Of a stretch of 64,000 nt of DNA, positions 1 to 11,629 are shown piece by piece. Each line of letters starts with the position of its first letter. Position 1 is the first letter of the stretch. This DNA comes from Sorex araneus (lineage: Eukaryota; Chordata; Mammalia; Eulipotyphla; Soricidae), in the NCBI RefSeq assembly GCF_027595985.1, contig NC_073307.1, positions 36,088,234-36,152,233 on the forward strand. Direction: 5' to 3'. A program made the translations under genes and the position numbers. The notes beneath the pieces are model-generated. The model did not search any database, had not been told where the DNA came from, and was given only the letters and a program-made list of their open reading frames with translations.

Positions 1-640
1 AGCCATCATTTCTTAGTGATTCATTCTCTATTCAATCTGCTTTCTCCCCTCCACTCATGGAGCAGTCTTCCAGCTATGGGGCAATCCTCCTGGCCCTTGT
101 ATCTACTGTCCTTGGGTGTCAGCCTCATGTGATGTTATTCTATACTCCACAAATGAGTGCAGTCCTTCTATCTTCTATGTCTGTCCCTCTCTTTTTGACT
201 CTTTTCACTTAGCATGATACTCTCCATGTCTATCCATTTGTAAGCAAATTTCATGACTTCATCTCTCCTAACAGCTGCATAGTATTCCATTGCATAGATG
301 TACCACAGTTTCTTTAACCAGTCATCTATTCTAGGGCACTTGTGTTGTTTCCAGATTTTGGCTATTGTGAACAGTGCTGCAATGAATATATAGGTACAGA
401 TGTCATTTTTATTATGCTTTTTTGCATCCTCAGGATATATTCCCAGAAGCGGTATTGTGGGATCAGATAGAAGCTCAATTTCTAGTTTTTGAAGGATTGC
501 CCATATTGTTTTCCAGAAAGGCTGGACCAGTCGGCATTCCCACCAACAGTGAAATAGTGTCCCTTTTCCCCCTACATCCACACCAGCACTGGTTGCTTTT
601 GTTCTGTTTAATGTAGCACAGATCTTTGTGGGGAAAAAAA
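1..640 (-). mobile_element. L1 LINE fragment, C-terminal part of ORF2
   Basis: The minus strand encodes a run with the typical L1 ORF2 C-terminal signature, including HCWWECRLVQPFWKTIW, IPLLGIYPEDAK, FIAALFTIAKIWKQ and MEYYAAVRRDE, then MLSEKSQKERD. The upstream end becomes unreadable near 640, so the copy is 5'-truncated. Its 3' UTR lies beyond the left edge. This is a dead fragment. It runs in the same direction as CSNK1G3 transcription. Confidence 0.87.
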
Positions 641-779
641 AAATAATTCTAAATTCTTTGAGATACAAAGTATTTTATGCATCAGTCAAAAGCTGAAACT
701 TCATGGATTACTATTAATGTATTTCAACAAAAATTTTGTCAATGACATACAGAATCAGGAGTTACCTATTTTTATGTTG

Positions 780-930
780 CTTTGTTTTTTGGGTTACAGT
801 CATCTGGATCCAGGCTTATTCCTTGTTCTGTACTCAGGAATCAATCCTAGCAATGTTTAGGGGACCATATGTGGTGCCAAGGATTGAACTAGGGCCAGCC
901 ACACGCAAAGCAAGTACTATCTCCCTAATC
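780..930 (-). mobile_element. A-tailed shrew SINE, diverged
   Basis: Read on minus, the head, box B region (ggttcaattcc-like) and the catatggtcccct-like block are recognisable, with the A-rich end at 780-792 (tttgtttttt on plus). It is strongly diverged from consensus, hence old. Confidence 0.68.
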
Positions 931-963
931 CTAAGAGATAACTATTTTATAACCGCTGTATAA

Positions 964-1212
964 CTGTTACTGTCACTGTCATCCCGTTGCTCATCGACTT
1001 GTTCAAGCAGGCACCAGTAACGGCTCCATTGTGAGACTTGTTGTTACTGTTTTTGGCATATCGAATACACCATGGGGAGCTTACTAGGCTCTGCCATGCG
1101 GACGGGATACTCTCGGTAGCTTGCCGGGCTCTCCGATAGGGGCGGAAGAATCGAACCCGGGTCGGCCGCGTGCAATGCGAACACCCTATCGCTGTGCTAT
1201 CGCTCCAGCCCA
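964..1212 (-). mobile_element. RTE-tailed shrew SINE, full length
   Basis: On the minus strand it starts with the same head as the A-tailed SINE (ggctggagcgatagcacagc), has a box B at about 1153-1167, then a distinct body (gagagcccggcaagctaccg, atgccaaaaacagtaacaac) and ends in the RTE-like 3' block with tggagccgttactggtgcc and short (acagtg) repeats instead of poly(A). It is little diverged. Confidence 0.87.
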
Positions 1213-1349
1213 TTGTATAACATTGTATAATTGTATAACTATTTTTTTTAAATGAAGACGGTCAAACCCAGGACAAACCTGAACAGTTTTCGAAGACAGA
1301 TTCTGGAAATGGGAAACAGAGGAAAAAGAATAACGAATGTATTAAGTTC

Positions 1350-1372
1350 GAGAGAGAGAGAGAGAGAGAGAG
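1350..1372. repeat. (AG)n microsatellite
   Basis: An uninterrupted AG dinucleotide tract followed by a short TG-rich stretch. Confidence 0.95.
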
Positions 1373-1489
1373 TGTATGTGTGTTGTCTCACTCAGCAGCC
1401 ACTTTATTAACAATGGGAGAAACCAACCCCTTCCTTCCATGGGCCTGGCTGCATGGTCTGAGGCTAGGGCACTCAGTGCATCCTACAGT

Positions 1490-1518
1490 CTCTCTCTGTC
1501 TCTCTCTGTCTCTCTCTG

Positions 1519-1576
<58 letters not shown>

Positions 1577-1632
1577 AATCTCTCTCTCTCTCTTTCTCTC
1601 TCTCTCCTCCTCTCCCTCCCTCCTTCTCTCCC
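1490..1632. repeat. (TCTCTG)n / (TC)n pyrimidine tract
   Basis: A long pyrimidine tract of tctctg and tc units. It directly abuts a SINE head fragment on its right, where the SINE body should be, so it either replaced or expanded inside the SINE. The ORFs here are low-complexity translations only. The preceding 1373-1489 is unassigned. Confidence 0.95.
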
Positions 1633-1762
1633 GAGGGTGATCAGGGGACCATATGGGATGTCGGAGATTGAAACTGGGTTGACTTGGGTTGACATGGGTC
1701 GACCGTGTGCCAGGCAAATGCTCTACCCACTGTATCCATTCCAGCCTCTCTCACTGTGTCTC
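1633..1762 (-). mobile_element. A-tailed shrew SINE, 5' part only
   Basis: On minus the head, the lower part of box B and the atggtcccct block are visible (plus: aggggaccatatgggatg, then gtgccaggcaaatgctctac). The 3' half is missing and the pyrimidine tract sits in its place. A short internal duplication of the gttgac(tt/at)ggg type lies at 1678-1700. Confidence 0.72.
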
Positions 1763-2328
1763 TTCATCACATTATGTGGTTAATAAATTCTAAGAGTGCA
1801 ATCTAACTTAGAAGCAAAAAGCAAGCTTTCAGATTTGTTCTCACACACAGTGAATGTTCAACTATAAACTGATGCTCCACCCAACTTCAATTGTTCTAAA
1901 ATTATTTTTGAGACTACTATAAAAAGTCATCCATTGTGATTTTATGAAAGCTAGTTCTGATAATTTCCAACATCATTAATTTTCAGGGATGTACGCATCC
2001 CTAATTTTTAAGATAAGTTTTTTCTTCCCAAGCAATGGTCCAGAATGAATGGACAAGGAGTTAGAAAGCACATTATCATTTGAAAATATGATCTCACTCC
2101 TTACTTTCCCAAAATTAATTTTACTAAACACTTTGTTTCATATTTCAGCCTTTCCTTCAAGTGATAAAACAATTAATAAAACCATTTAAGTCACAAAACA
2201 ACAAGAGAAGATCTAACATTCAAAGATTGCTCAGTGCTACATAGAAGCAGTGAAGTACTTCAATTATTTATAGACAGAAAACATAAGTTACAATAGTAAG
2301 TACTTATAGGTGGACAATGTAAGTAAAG

Positions 2329-2563
2329 TGTCACTGTCATCCTGTTGCTCATCGATTTGTTCGAGTGGGCACCAGTAACGTCTCTCATGTGAGACTTATT
2401 GTTACTGTTTTTGGCATATCCACTATGCCCTAATAGCTTGCCAGGCTCTGCTGTGCGGGTGCGATACCCTTGGTAGCTTGCAGGGCTCTCCGAGAGGGGC
2501 GGAAGAACCGAACACAAGTCAGCCACATGAAAGGCGAACGCCCTACCGCTGCGCTATCGCTAT
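2329..2563 (-). mobile_element. RTE-tailed shrew SINE, near full length
   Basis: The structure matches the copy at 964-1212: tRNA-like head at the right end (about 2530-2563), specific body, and RTE-like 3' block with the ctgtcatcc tail at 2330-2345. Moderately diverged. Confidence 0.86.
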
Positions 2564-2671
2564 GATTTAAAACACATACCAGGTTTTCTTGACTGTTCGC
2601 ATAATAAACAAAAGTGATTATACACATTAACATACTTATTAGAAAATTTAAATCTACAGATTAGCTAAATC

Positions 2672-2785
2672 TGGGGGCCAGAGAGACAGTACACTGCCTT
2701 GCACATAGTTCACCAAGGTTCAATTCCGCCCCCAAACATATCACAAGTGATCCCTGAGTATGGAGGTAGGAGTAAGTAAGGATTA
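2672..2785 (+). mobile_element. A-tailed shrew SINE, degraded
   Basis: ggggccagagagacagtaca, then aggttcaattccgccccc and aagtgatccctgagta are recognisable SINE blocks. The 3' end is decayed. Confidence 0.55.
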
Positions 2786-2799
2786 ATGTTATGTTCCTA

Positions 2800-3110
2800 G
2801 CTCAGCAGTTCTCAATGTGTATTCTAAAGATATGTGGAGGAAGAGGTGAGAGGCCTATGTTAGAGATGTGAAAAAATGTTTTTACAGTAATATTAACATG
2901 CCATTCATCTTTTCACTCTCATTCTCTCACAATATTTGAACTTTTCAGAGGATATTTAATATGTGATACCATAATGGGCTGAATTCAGAAATATGAGAAT
3001 CTAGCTGTATTCTAAATCACATATTAAAAAGATCATATAATGTAAAACAAGCCAGTTTATTTACAGTTTTCTTAATTTGGAGTAGTTATTTTAAAACATA
3101 ATATTGAGAT
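2800..3110. mobile_element. Probable ancient hAT-type (MER1-group) DNA transposon remnant
   Basis: It opens with cagcagttctcaatgtgt, resembling the terminal inverted repeat of Charlie-type elements. It continues with ttttcactctcattctctc and ctgaattcagaaatatgag, which I associate with a mammal-wide hAT relic. The assignment is from memory; family name and orientation are uncertain. Confidence 0.45.
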
Positions 3111-3284
3111 TTTTAAATCCATACAACATATACTTCCACTTTAATCTCATATGGTAGCTATCCAGAGCCAACTATAAAACCTATTACTAGACATCCTCAA
3201 GAATTTGAGAAACTTTGATATGAATAAACAGGTGTAATAGTTTTGGACTTGGTAACAGTCCTTCCATTAAAATACTACAGTATG

Positions 3285-3382
3285 GGTCATCAATATAGTT
3301 CAAAAGGTACAATACATGCTTAACATGTACAAGGCCCTAGGTACTATGCCAGCACCATAGGATCCTCGAACACCTCTGAATT
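3285..3382 (+). mobile_element. Possible very old SINE fragment
   Basis: It carries weak echoes of the SINE body: acatgcttaacatgtacaag in the head region, then gccagcaccataggatcctc. It could also be chance. Confidence 0.33.
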
Positions 3383-3391
3383 TAAAAAAAA

Positions 3392-3552
3392 TTAGGGTTA
3401 GAGAGACAGCACAGGTGTTAAGGCACTGACGTTATATGCTGACCCCAGTCACGGGACAACATATATGGTTTCCAGAGCATCATCAAGTGTGAGAAGCAAG
3501 CTCTGAGCACAGCCAGCATGGCCAAAGACCAATAATAATAATAATATTAAGC
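3392..3552 (+). mobile_element. A-tailed shrew SINE, old, with (AAT)n tail
   Basis: The head agggttagagagacagcaca, a ccccagtcacgg box B relic, atatatggtttccagagcat and gagcacagccagcatggcc can be aligned by eye. The A tail has become (aat)n at 3531-3548. Confidence 0.68.
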
Positions 3553-5254
3553 TTTAAATTATAATGAAAAAGATCACAACACCTACATTTAGTTATAAAT
3601 TTCTAACAATTAACTCCAGAAAATAGACGCAAATCCATCACACATATAAAAGCAATGTTTTTCCAAGATAATTCCATTTATACACTTAAAGTTTAAGGAA
3701 ATTTCAAAGAACATTAAAAAATATTTACTACAAACAAAAAGCTATTCTTCATTTTCTCATATTGAATAGTATATAAATACCATATGATATTTAATACAAA
3801 TACGTTATATATTCTATTACTCAGCATGTTATCCTCTTTGGGCTGTAATAACTAAATAAAAGTGAATTTTCTTCTGTATTATTTCTATCCCAGATTGAAA
3901 GCTTACAAATCTTTTCACAATATTCTACCTTTTATCTTTTAAAAAATAAATTCTTAATCCTTTTTTTCTTTACCAATGGCATGCTCTCCTATTAATTTTA
4001 TTTCTATTAAGAGTAGAAAAAATTGTTGTATCATCACATTAATTTTGATGATACAATAATACAAAAACTTACTTTGTACCAAAATGAGATGCTGTATTTT
4101 AGAATACTTAACCCCTCATCACCTTACTCATCCCCTCCTTAAAGGTATGCTGTTTTTTTTTTTTTAAACTTTCTTTGGATCTGTGTCTCTCAATCTTTTG
4201 ATGGCCCTTTTCTGGCCTTGTTTCCTTCTTGTGGCACCCCTGCCCTATAGTTCAACTGCCTAGGCTCATGTTACTTCTCCCATTGATATGATTTTCACCC
4301 GTGGCCCCCTTGGAACATACTGGGTGCCAATATAGTGCCAGTTAGAAAAGCTATACTAGGTAATATTCTAAATAGTTTATTTATTTTCATGATTTTTACA
4401 ATACCCTCTTTCAGCTCACTCAAAAGGACACATACAAAAAAAGTAGAATTTCTCAGAAGTCTTAAAACATGGTTTGAGAAACTATTTCTATTGACAGTGA
4501 ATAAATTATATATCCTATTGAACGCACATATCCACATTCACAGTTTGTACTATATAACCCACGTGGGAAGTAATATAGATTTTTCCATACATCAAGAAAT
4601 AATTAACACTAACATCAGAGCTAAATAACCTTGAAAAAAAATGTAAAAATGTAGGCATCTACAAAAACAAGAGCAAAACACGTAGAAAAATAAAATCCAG
4701 ACTTTCTGATAACTATTACTATCAAAATTATTCTTCAGAGAAAATTAAAAATTCACTACCTTGAAAAATAACAGACATATGATCATCTCACGTATTATAT
4801 TTAATATCATTTCTATAGATTTATCAAGAGTATTAATTTATTACAGACAAAAAATTTCCTTTGATAAGTCATTTATGACAATGAAAACAACTTTTAGTTT
4901 CTGTGATACAGGTATCACTTGGTAAGAAATTTCAACAAATAAATTATTCAAATTTTTCTTAAAATAGGTTAAGTTATTTGATACTAATGAATAAATCTAA
5001 TCTTTATAAAGAAGCACTATTCACAAAATCTTCAAAGAAAATTTCCCATAAATTTCACAATGTTCTAAACATTTTCATGAACATTGCAACTATACTTTTT
5101 CAAAATAATTTTAAAGCGTACTTTAAAACAAAAAGCTATGTTCCTCTAAAAAGTGCTTATTTTCACATTGCTGAATTATAGAGTTCAATTAATTTGAAAA
5201 TCACCCATCTTTCTTGGTTTATTAATTCAAATAATTAAAAAATACTCAGCACTG

Positions 5255-5432
5255 GGGCTGGAGCGATAGCACAGCGGGGAGGGCGTTTGCCTTGCACTCT
5301 GCTGACCCAGGTTCAATTCCCAGCATCCCATATGGTCCCCCGAGCACCACCAGGGGTGATTCCTGAGTGCAGAGCCAGGAGTAACCCTTGTGCATCACCG
5401 GGTGTGACCCCAAAAAAAGCAAAAAAAAAAAA
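5255..5432 (+). mobile_element. A-tailed shrew SINE, young, with target-site duplication
   Basis: Full-length copy close to consensus. It is flanked by a direct repeat aatactcagcactg, at 5241-5254 before the head and again at 5434-5447 after the A tail, showing L1-type insertion. Confidence 0.96.
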
Positions 5433-5662
5433 AAATACTCAGCACTGATTGTTCATATTTCTAAATATCTAAAATAAAAAAGTAAATCTACCTAATCATG
5501 AGAGTATATGTGAAATTCACATTTGAATAACTTTTTAAACATTAAAATATCAAATTTTTAATATAAAATCATACAGGTTAAAAAGCTATGGGAAATTTAG
5601 GGAATTATCCATCACTTCCCATCTAAAAGTCACATTTTCACATCAAAAAAAAAAAAAAAAAA

Positions 5663-5795
5663 AGCAGGGGACCCAGCCTACCCCCAACCCAGTCTTAATC
5701 CGCTGGTACTCAATATGTTCCAAGCACTTCCAGGAGTGATCCTGAAGCAGAGTCAGAAGGAAGCCCTGAGCACAGCCTGGTGTACAAATTTTAAA
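5663..5795 (+). mobile_element. A-tailed shrew SINE, degraded
   Basis: The lower half is readable (ttccaagcacttccaggag, gaagccctgagcacagcc). The head is decayed and follows an A run at 5646-5662. Confidence 0.55.
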
Positions 5796-7577
5796 AGAGG
5801 AAAGCAGACTATTGCTCTCATTTTAGAATTCTTACTTCAATCATTTGGCTATAATCATTCATCACCCTGTTCAATTTCAGTAATAAAAATATGAGTATGT
5901 CACTTCATTCTCTTCAAAAAATTCTAATTTCTAGTTGAGTGGAGGGGATAGACATAAACAAATAATATGTTAAAAAGAACAATAATATATTCAAAATAAT
6001 TTTAAGTCATAGAAACAGTGGAGTGAAACAAAAAGATGTCAGGATAGTGCACTGCCAAAGAAATGACATTTAGCTGGGAACTGAAGAGACAGATTCATTA
6101 TGAAAGAAAGACATTACAGACATAAAAATAAAATCTATTCAAAGTATAGGAAGTTTAGTGATCCCAAAACGTGGCTCAGTAAAAAAAAAAAAGAAAGAAA
6201 TTTGGGTTTTTTGTCAAATGATGAGCCTCTCTAAGGACTGAAGAAATGGAGATAAGATGAATAAAGGGAAGCTTAATTCAAGGAAAATGAGTTCAAAGAA
6301 ATGAAACAATGGAGACTGAAAGAGAATGAATCAGGAGATAGACGCAAAACAGATGAAACTCGTATCATAGTAAGTTAAAATTAAAGATGATTAACTTTTT
6401 ATTTTGAACAGACAAGCCACTAGTGGAATAAAGGAATCTGAAAGAACAAAAAAGTCTTTTCGAGAAGGAAAATATTGGGAAAGGTAGGAAGCTCAACTCT
6501 AGGTATACAGACATGAATGCCTAATGTATGAATATCTGCACACAGATATGTACATTTGTAAGAACACAGGAGATAAAAAACATATATAATCTTTTCAAGT
6601 GACACCTGCTTAGCCAAGTCAAAAACTCAGCCTGTCCCAGCCTGTTGTCATTTGCAAGCAGGTAAGCCATTCTCTCCACAGCATTTCTATTTAGCGATAG
6701 GGTTAAGCTACCTGTGCGAACATCCAACTCCTGAGGGCAAGTGCAGAATGGAGGCACCAGCTACCTATTGCGCACAGGTCACCTTACAGGTTATCTAACC
6801 ACACACAAACCTGTGCAAACACAGGACAGATGGGAAACTGCAAGGCTCTGGTGATAGAGCATCCCCAACTGCCACCTAGGCCCTCCCTCCCAATGTAAAT
6901 GCTCAGGCACCACAGGGCATCATCTGTGATCTGGAGCATAGTCCTCCACGGTACACCTGACTATGATCTCCGGGTATGACTCAGGTCAGGCATTGACTTC
7001 ACATGCACTGGCAAAAAGAATAGCAACTCGGGTCTGGTCAGCGCTCAGGGCTGTGAGACCCTGGCATTATACTAACATATGTAACCACAACTCTCCAGCA
7101 AGTATTCAGGACCTCAGTCATCATACTGACTCATTTTTGTGGGCAGTGAGCCCTGATCACCACCCACAATAGTTCGTACTTGAGGGGATACCCTAGACAC
7201 AAAAATGAAGAAATTCATACTTATCAATGGATGGGAAGAAAAGCTCAAAAAATTCTTCAAATACACCAGAGCTTCCTAAACTCCCTGAGGAAGACTTCTC
7301 CAAAAAAATGCTACTGATGTAGCAATGTGAAAAGAAGAAACAGAGAACAGCATTAATAAGTTCATTATGAAGGAAATGAGTAAGTCAAAGAATACAATTG
7401 CCAAGACTCAGCAGCAGAATGGACAAAGCAAAATCTTGAAACAGTGACCTCAAGGAAAAATAGAAGAAATCATGAAAATAGAAGAGAAAAAGATTATAGG
7501 TTAGCATTAATTAAGAAAAACATCCACATTATAGAGGCTCTTGAAGGAGAAGAGAGAAAACTGCTGGCAGAAGAAAC

Positions 7578-7745
7578 AGGGCTGATGAGACTATACAGGA
7601 ACAAGGTGTTTGCCTTGCATGCTGCTGACCCTGTTTCAAATCCCTAGTACTGCATAAGGTTCCTCGAACATTAAGGGTCACTCCTGAGCACAGAGCCAGG
7701 TATTGCCCCTGAGCATTGTTGGGTGTGGTCCAGAAACAAAAATTT
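7578..7745 (+). mobile_element. A-tailed shrew SINE
   Basis: tgtttgccttgcatgctgct, tttcaaatccctagtactgc and cactcctgagcacagagcc mark the element. The head is diverged. The preceding purine-rich stretch 7200-7577 is unassigned. Confidence 0.72.
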
Positions 7746-7869
7746 AAAAATAGACAAAAATTTCCCCGTTTGAGAATGAAGACACATATTATAACTCAGG
7801 AAACCCAAAGAGTTACAAAACCAGTAAGCCTAAGGAGAACAAAGGAAGAAAGGAGAGAGAGAAGAGAGT

Positions 7870-7990
7870 AGGTTCAATCCCAAAGACCCCAAATGACCCC
7901 CCCCAAGCCCTGTCAGGAGTGATCCCTGAGCACAAAGCAAGGAGTAAGCTCTGAGCACTGCCTTAAGTATGGCCTCTACCCCTCAAAATT
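7870..7990 (+). mobile_element. A-tailed shrew SINE, 5'-truncated
   Basis: It begins at box B (ggttcaatccca) and continues through caggagtgatccctgagcac and ggagtaagctctgagcac. The head is missing. Confidence 0.58.
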
Positions 7991-8294
7991 ATAAAAACTA
8001 ATCAAGCATCCAATTTGTATCATTTACATTAAATACTTAAGAATATCCATACTTTGGTCAGAGTATCAGAGCCACTACATCACAAGCCTTCAGACAATAC
8101 TACTCCTGCTCTATCTATGTAGATACTGTGACATGGAGCAAAAGGGAACACCCTTTATTATACACACCACCCTAGGGAGAACAGTCCCTGGAATTGTAGA
8201 AAGCTGTAACCCTGACACTCCAAGAGTACAGGGTGCATGTTTTGTATTTATTATGATCTCTGACATAATTTTTAGACTTAAAAATAAGACTTGG

Positions 8295-8475
8295 GGGGGC
8301 TGGAGCAATAGCACAGCAGGTAGGGCGTTTGCCTTGCACGTGGCCCACCCGGGTTCAAATCCCAGCATCCCATATGGTCCGCTGAGCACTGCCAGGAGTA
8401 ATTCCTGAGTGTAGAACCAGGAGAAACCCCTGTGCATCGCTGGGTGTGACCCAAAAAGCAAAAAGGAAAAAATAA
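8295..8475 (+). mobile_element. A-tailed shrew SINE, young, with target-site duplication
   Basis: Near-consensus copy. aaaaataagacttg occurs just before the head (8280-8293) and again after the A-rich tail (8476-8489). Confidence 0.96.
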
Positions 8476-8487
8476 AAAATAAGACTT

Positions 8488-8590
8488 GGACCTGAAAGGT
8501 AGCTCAGTGGTAGAGCACATGCCTGTGTCTATCGGCCCTGGTTTTAAACCCCTGTAAAACATGAAACACTGAAACATAAAAGTACAAAAC
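8488..8590 (+). mobile_element. Possible tRNA-Ala/ID-like SINE, distinct from the main family
   Basis: The head reads aggtagctcagtggtagagc, a tRNA-like box A unlike the main SINE (gatagcacagcggg). A box B relic ggttttaaacc follows, then an A-rich end. The body differs from the abundant family, so I keep it apart. It could also be a degenerate tRNA pseudogene. Confidence 0.45.
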
Positions 8591-9239
8591 AAAAAAATTA
8601 AGTTTCTACTGGACCGACCGACCACTGAATGGTCAGGCCTGTATTGCCAGAGAGATTATCTTCAGGAGTTGCCCCAGGTATCACCAATGAAGGTCCTACC
8701 CTCCCCCCCCAAAATTAATAAGAATAAAGTTAATAAGGCTCAAATTAAAATAACAAAAGTATATCTGTGGTATTAAACTCAATTATTCCTTTAACAAATC
8801 TTTCTCTGCTAGCATTTCATTGCTCTTTAGGCAAACATCTCTCCCCATTCTCAATCCCTAATCTTTAGGCAGCTACAGGAAGCAGTGCAAGATCTAAGCC
8901 CCGGCAATCAAATTTATGATGATTTAATCAAGAAAAGCAATAGAACTCAAAATAAGTGAGTAAAATTCAGTTCTAGAACTTCCACTATAATTTTTAAAGA
9001 GTTGTTTTTAAATATCTAAACTCAGGTATTAATAGTTTTTTCTACCCATTAAAGAAGACCAAAACAGGTCAACTAAAAAACAAAGCTTACATGCATACAC
9101 ACAAAAAGAGCAAACCAGCAGAGAACTCAAGAATTTATCTTCAGTAGTGCTTAAAGACCTTAAAATACAGGAAGGTCTTATCTAGCTCCTTCTTAAATGT
9201 CCGATATGTCAGTCAATAAACATTTTTTTCTTCTTAATT

Positions 9240-9402
9240 TTTTGATTGTTTTTGGGTCACACCCAGTAGTGTTCAGGACTGGCTCTGCACTCAGGAATCA
9301 CTTCTGACAGGCTCAGGGGAACATATGAGATGCCAAAGATTGAACCAGGGTCAGCCTTGTGCAAGGCAAGCCCCTATCCGCTGTACTATCTCTCTGGCTC
9401 TC
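9240..9402 (-). mobile_element. A-tailed shrew SINE
   Basis: All blocks are present on minus, moderately diverged, with the A tail at 9240-9255. The head carries gagccagagagatagtaca. Confidence 0.87.
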
Positions 9403-9963
9403 ACTCCTGAATTTCCAAGGTTTTGTTAATTGCTAGTCTTTACTATGTACAGTTTCACAAAAAATTAACTTTATCCCATTCTTTAAAAATGTTAAAAAGT
9501 GTTCATTTTATTTACTCATGGAGGATTGTCTGATCAAACCTGATATTAAATACAGAATTCCCAACATATTTTCGCTATGCTACCTACTCAAATGTGCTTA
9601 GGAAAATGCAAAAATTGATAAGCTATTAAAAATGTACATTTATATCAATCAAATGTAAATATGCCATAATAAAAAATGCATGACAAGTTAAATTTTATTA
9701 AATATGAGGAAACTAAGTCTCCCCACCTAAGGAATAAGACATAATAATTATCTGCGCTAGTAGAATAGGAATAAAAAGAAAAAGAGGTCTAAAAAGAAAA
9801 TAAAAGATAAGGAAAATGCAATATACAATAGAAAAATTTCTCATTCTTTTTTTACCATAAGCACAAAAATATACACTTACATTAAGCATTTATAGAAAAA
9901 TGTATTTGTATTCATTTTACAGGTTACTCTACTACACACTGTGGTTTAAGACAATAGAAGTTT

Positions 9964-10135
9964 CGGGGCTGGAGCAATAGCACAGTGGGTAGGGCATTTG
10001 CCTTGCACGCGGCCAACCCAGGTTCGATTCCCAGCATCCCATATGATCCCCCGAGAACCGCCAGGAGAAATTTCTGAGTGCATGAGCCAGGAATAACCCC
10101 GTGCATCGCTGGGTATGACCCAAAAGAAAAAAAAA
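9964..10135 (+). mobile_element. A-tailed shrew SINE, 'gcatgagcc' subfamily
   Basis: Near full-length. It has the variant sequence gagtgcatgagccagg (two extra bases) together with ggttcgattccc and gctgggtatgaccc, a combination shared with three other copies in the window. An imperfect flanking repeat (caatagaagtttc / caataaaactttc) is probably the target-site duplication. Confidence 0.95.
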
Positions 10136-10769
10136 ACAATAAAACTTTCTAGTTTTAGAGACAAGAAATATAAATCAGTTATTTATAGGTTATATTTAGG
10201 CTGATTTTATATTTAGGCTGATTCAGGTGTTGCTTTCATCTAGAAGAATTAAACAAGAGTCCTAGAGGCCTCTTCCAGGTTCTGTGGCTGCCAGCATGCC
10301 CTGGTTTATGGCAATATCATTTCAATTTCTGCTCTAAGGACTCTCTGTCTTCTTTTCTGTGTGTGAAATATTCCTCAGTCTTTCTTTACAAAACATTTCT
10401 AATTACATTTAGAGTCCACCCAGATAATCCAGAAAAACCTACCCAACCAAAGATCCTTAATCAAACCAAAACTCAAAATCTTTGTCATAAGGCAGTATTT
10501 ACAGCTTTTAGGGATCACAAAATAAGTATCTTTATATGGGGCCATTTTCTAGACCACTACAAGGTCCTAAGTCATTTCAAAATCTGTAATAGAGCCAAAA
10601 AGGCCAAGAATAAGGAAGCTGTACATATTTTATAATCCCATAATACATTTTTCACAATGCTTTCTACTTATACTTCCATCAACACAAAAGCCTCCTACAA
10701 ATATATCTAAAATGAAAACTTGACTCTAGTAAGAAAATATCTAATAGGCACAACCTGGAGAAATGATTC

Positions 10770-10947
10770 TTTTAGTTTGTTTGTTTGGAGAGCCACGCTG
10801 GCTGTGCTAAGAGCTTATTCCTGGCTCTGAGCTCAAAGGTCACTCCTGGCCAAGCTCAGGGTACCATACAGGATCTGGGGGATTAAACCCAGGTCAATTG
10901 TATACCAAACATGTGCTTTACCTGTTTGTTGTACTATCTCTCCAATC
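10770..10947 (-). mobile_element. A-tailed shrew SINE, old
   Basis: On minus the head (ttggagagatagtacaac), box B relic and lower blocks are visible but diverged. The A-rich end is at 10770-10785. Confidence 0.8.
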
Positions 10948-11050
10948 AAAAGTGATTTAAAATATTTAAAATACTCTTCCTTGAAACTGAAGAGGCATTA
11001 TCGAGATGAGTCATTTTATCTCAATTTTTTTAATTAAAGTGAGACTTTAC

Positions 11051-11120
11051 CTCCAGATCCTAACTGCTTGTAGAATCTGTATTCCAAATGTAGTTGTGGT
11101 GCTCTGGATTTCATGGGCTC
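11051..11120 (-). CDS. CSNK1G3: CSNK1G3 coding exon 4 (residues 74-96 plus first base of codon 97)
   Basis: Casein kinase 1 gamma 3 is a membrane-associated Ser/Thr kinase of the CK1 family. This 70-nt exon reads in frame from exon 3: EPMKSRAPQLHLE, then YRFYKQLGSG. It covers the loop after the ATP-binding strand and the alpha-C helix with its conserved glutamate (E86, HLEYRF), which normally pairs with the ATP lysine K72. The methionine in EPMKSR and the KQLGSG ending point to gamma 3 rather than gamma 1 or 2, which as I recall have isoleucine there. Splice signals on minus are a pyrimidine run then AG at 11122-11121, and the donor GTAAAG from 11050. The exon ends in phase 1. Nothing is broken. 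Confidence 0.96.
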
Positions 11121-11447
11121 CTAATTAAAAAAAAAAAGAAAAACAGTAACAACAAAAATTATTACAAGATCACTAATTCCCATTAAGGTTATAAATTTTG
11201 CTGTCAATTCTTACATATATAGTCTAATGTTTGTTCCAGTTTGTCCAAAAAATGTCCTTTCAATGTAAAATGAGTTGATGCCATAAATGTAAAGGTTAAG
11301 TAGCTACTAGGCCATGTTATCTGGGGAAATCTATTGTACTTGATTTTTTGACCCTGAAAAATATTTTCTGAATTTTCCTGACTAGGGAAATGATGCCCTT
11401 AGTCTTTTTATCCGGTTCCCAGGAATTCATCTCTGAACTGTAAATTT

Positions 11448-11629
11448 ATTTTTTTTTTTTTTTTTTGCTTTTTGGGTCACACCTGGCAATGCACAGGGGT
11501 TACTCCTGGCTCTGCACTCAGGAATTACCCCTGGCCATGCTCAGGGGACCATATGGGATGCTGGGATTTGAACCCGGGTCGGCCGCGTGCAAGGCAAACG
11601 CCCTACCCGCTGTGCTATCTCTCCAGCCC
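11448..11629 (-). mobile_element. A-tailed shrew SINE, young, with target-site duplication
   Basis: Nearly consensus copy with a T run (its A tail) at 11448-11466. The direct repeat ctgaactgtaaattt flanks it at 11433-11447 and 11630-11644. Confidence 0.97.

Larger units (their letters stand above)
1..11050 (-). other. CSNK1G3: CSNK1G3 intron 4 (partial; runs off left edge)
   Basis: This intron starts at the exon 4 donor (GT at 11050-11049, minus strand) and continues past the left edge. I looked for the next kinase exon, which should encode the segment after KQLGSGD, and found no match. It holds the repeats listed separately. In 3555-5250, 5800-7575, 8590-9235, 9405-9960 and 10140-10765 I see only AT-rich sequence. 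A GC-richer stretch at 6640-7170 may be a very old repeat but cannot be assigned. 4150-4320 follows a T run and may be the tail of an old minus-strand retroelement. Confidence 0.85.

Noticed and set aside
1376..1783. ORFs across serine/leucine or arginine/glutamate repeats
   Set aside because: Low-complexity translation of a TC/GA tract. Same at 34204-34500, 44434-44739 and 63179-63581.
5255..5330. tRNA gene-like sequence with box A and box B
   Set aside because: It is the head of the SINE, repeated about 60 times in the window, without a cloverleaf 3' half.
7200..7577. Purine-rich stretch resembling an L1 ORF1 coiled-coil region
   Set aside because: Lysine/glutamate-rich translation only; no ORF1 motif could be confirmed.
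1..11049. Search for CSNK1G3 exon 5 (segment after KQLGSGD)
   Set aside because: No sequence on minus encoding the expected PQVYYFG region was found; the exon is taken to lie outside the window.
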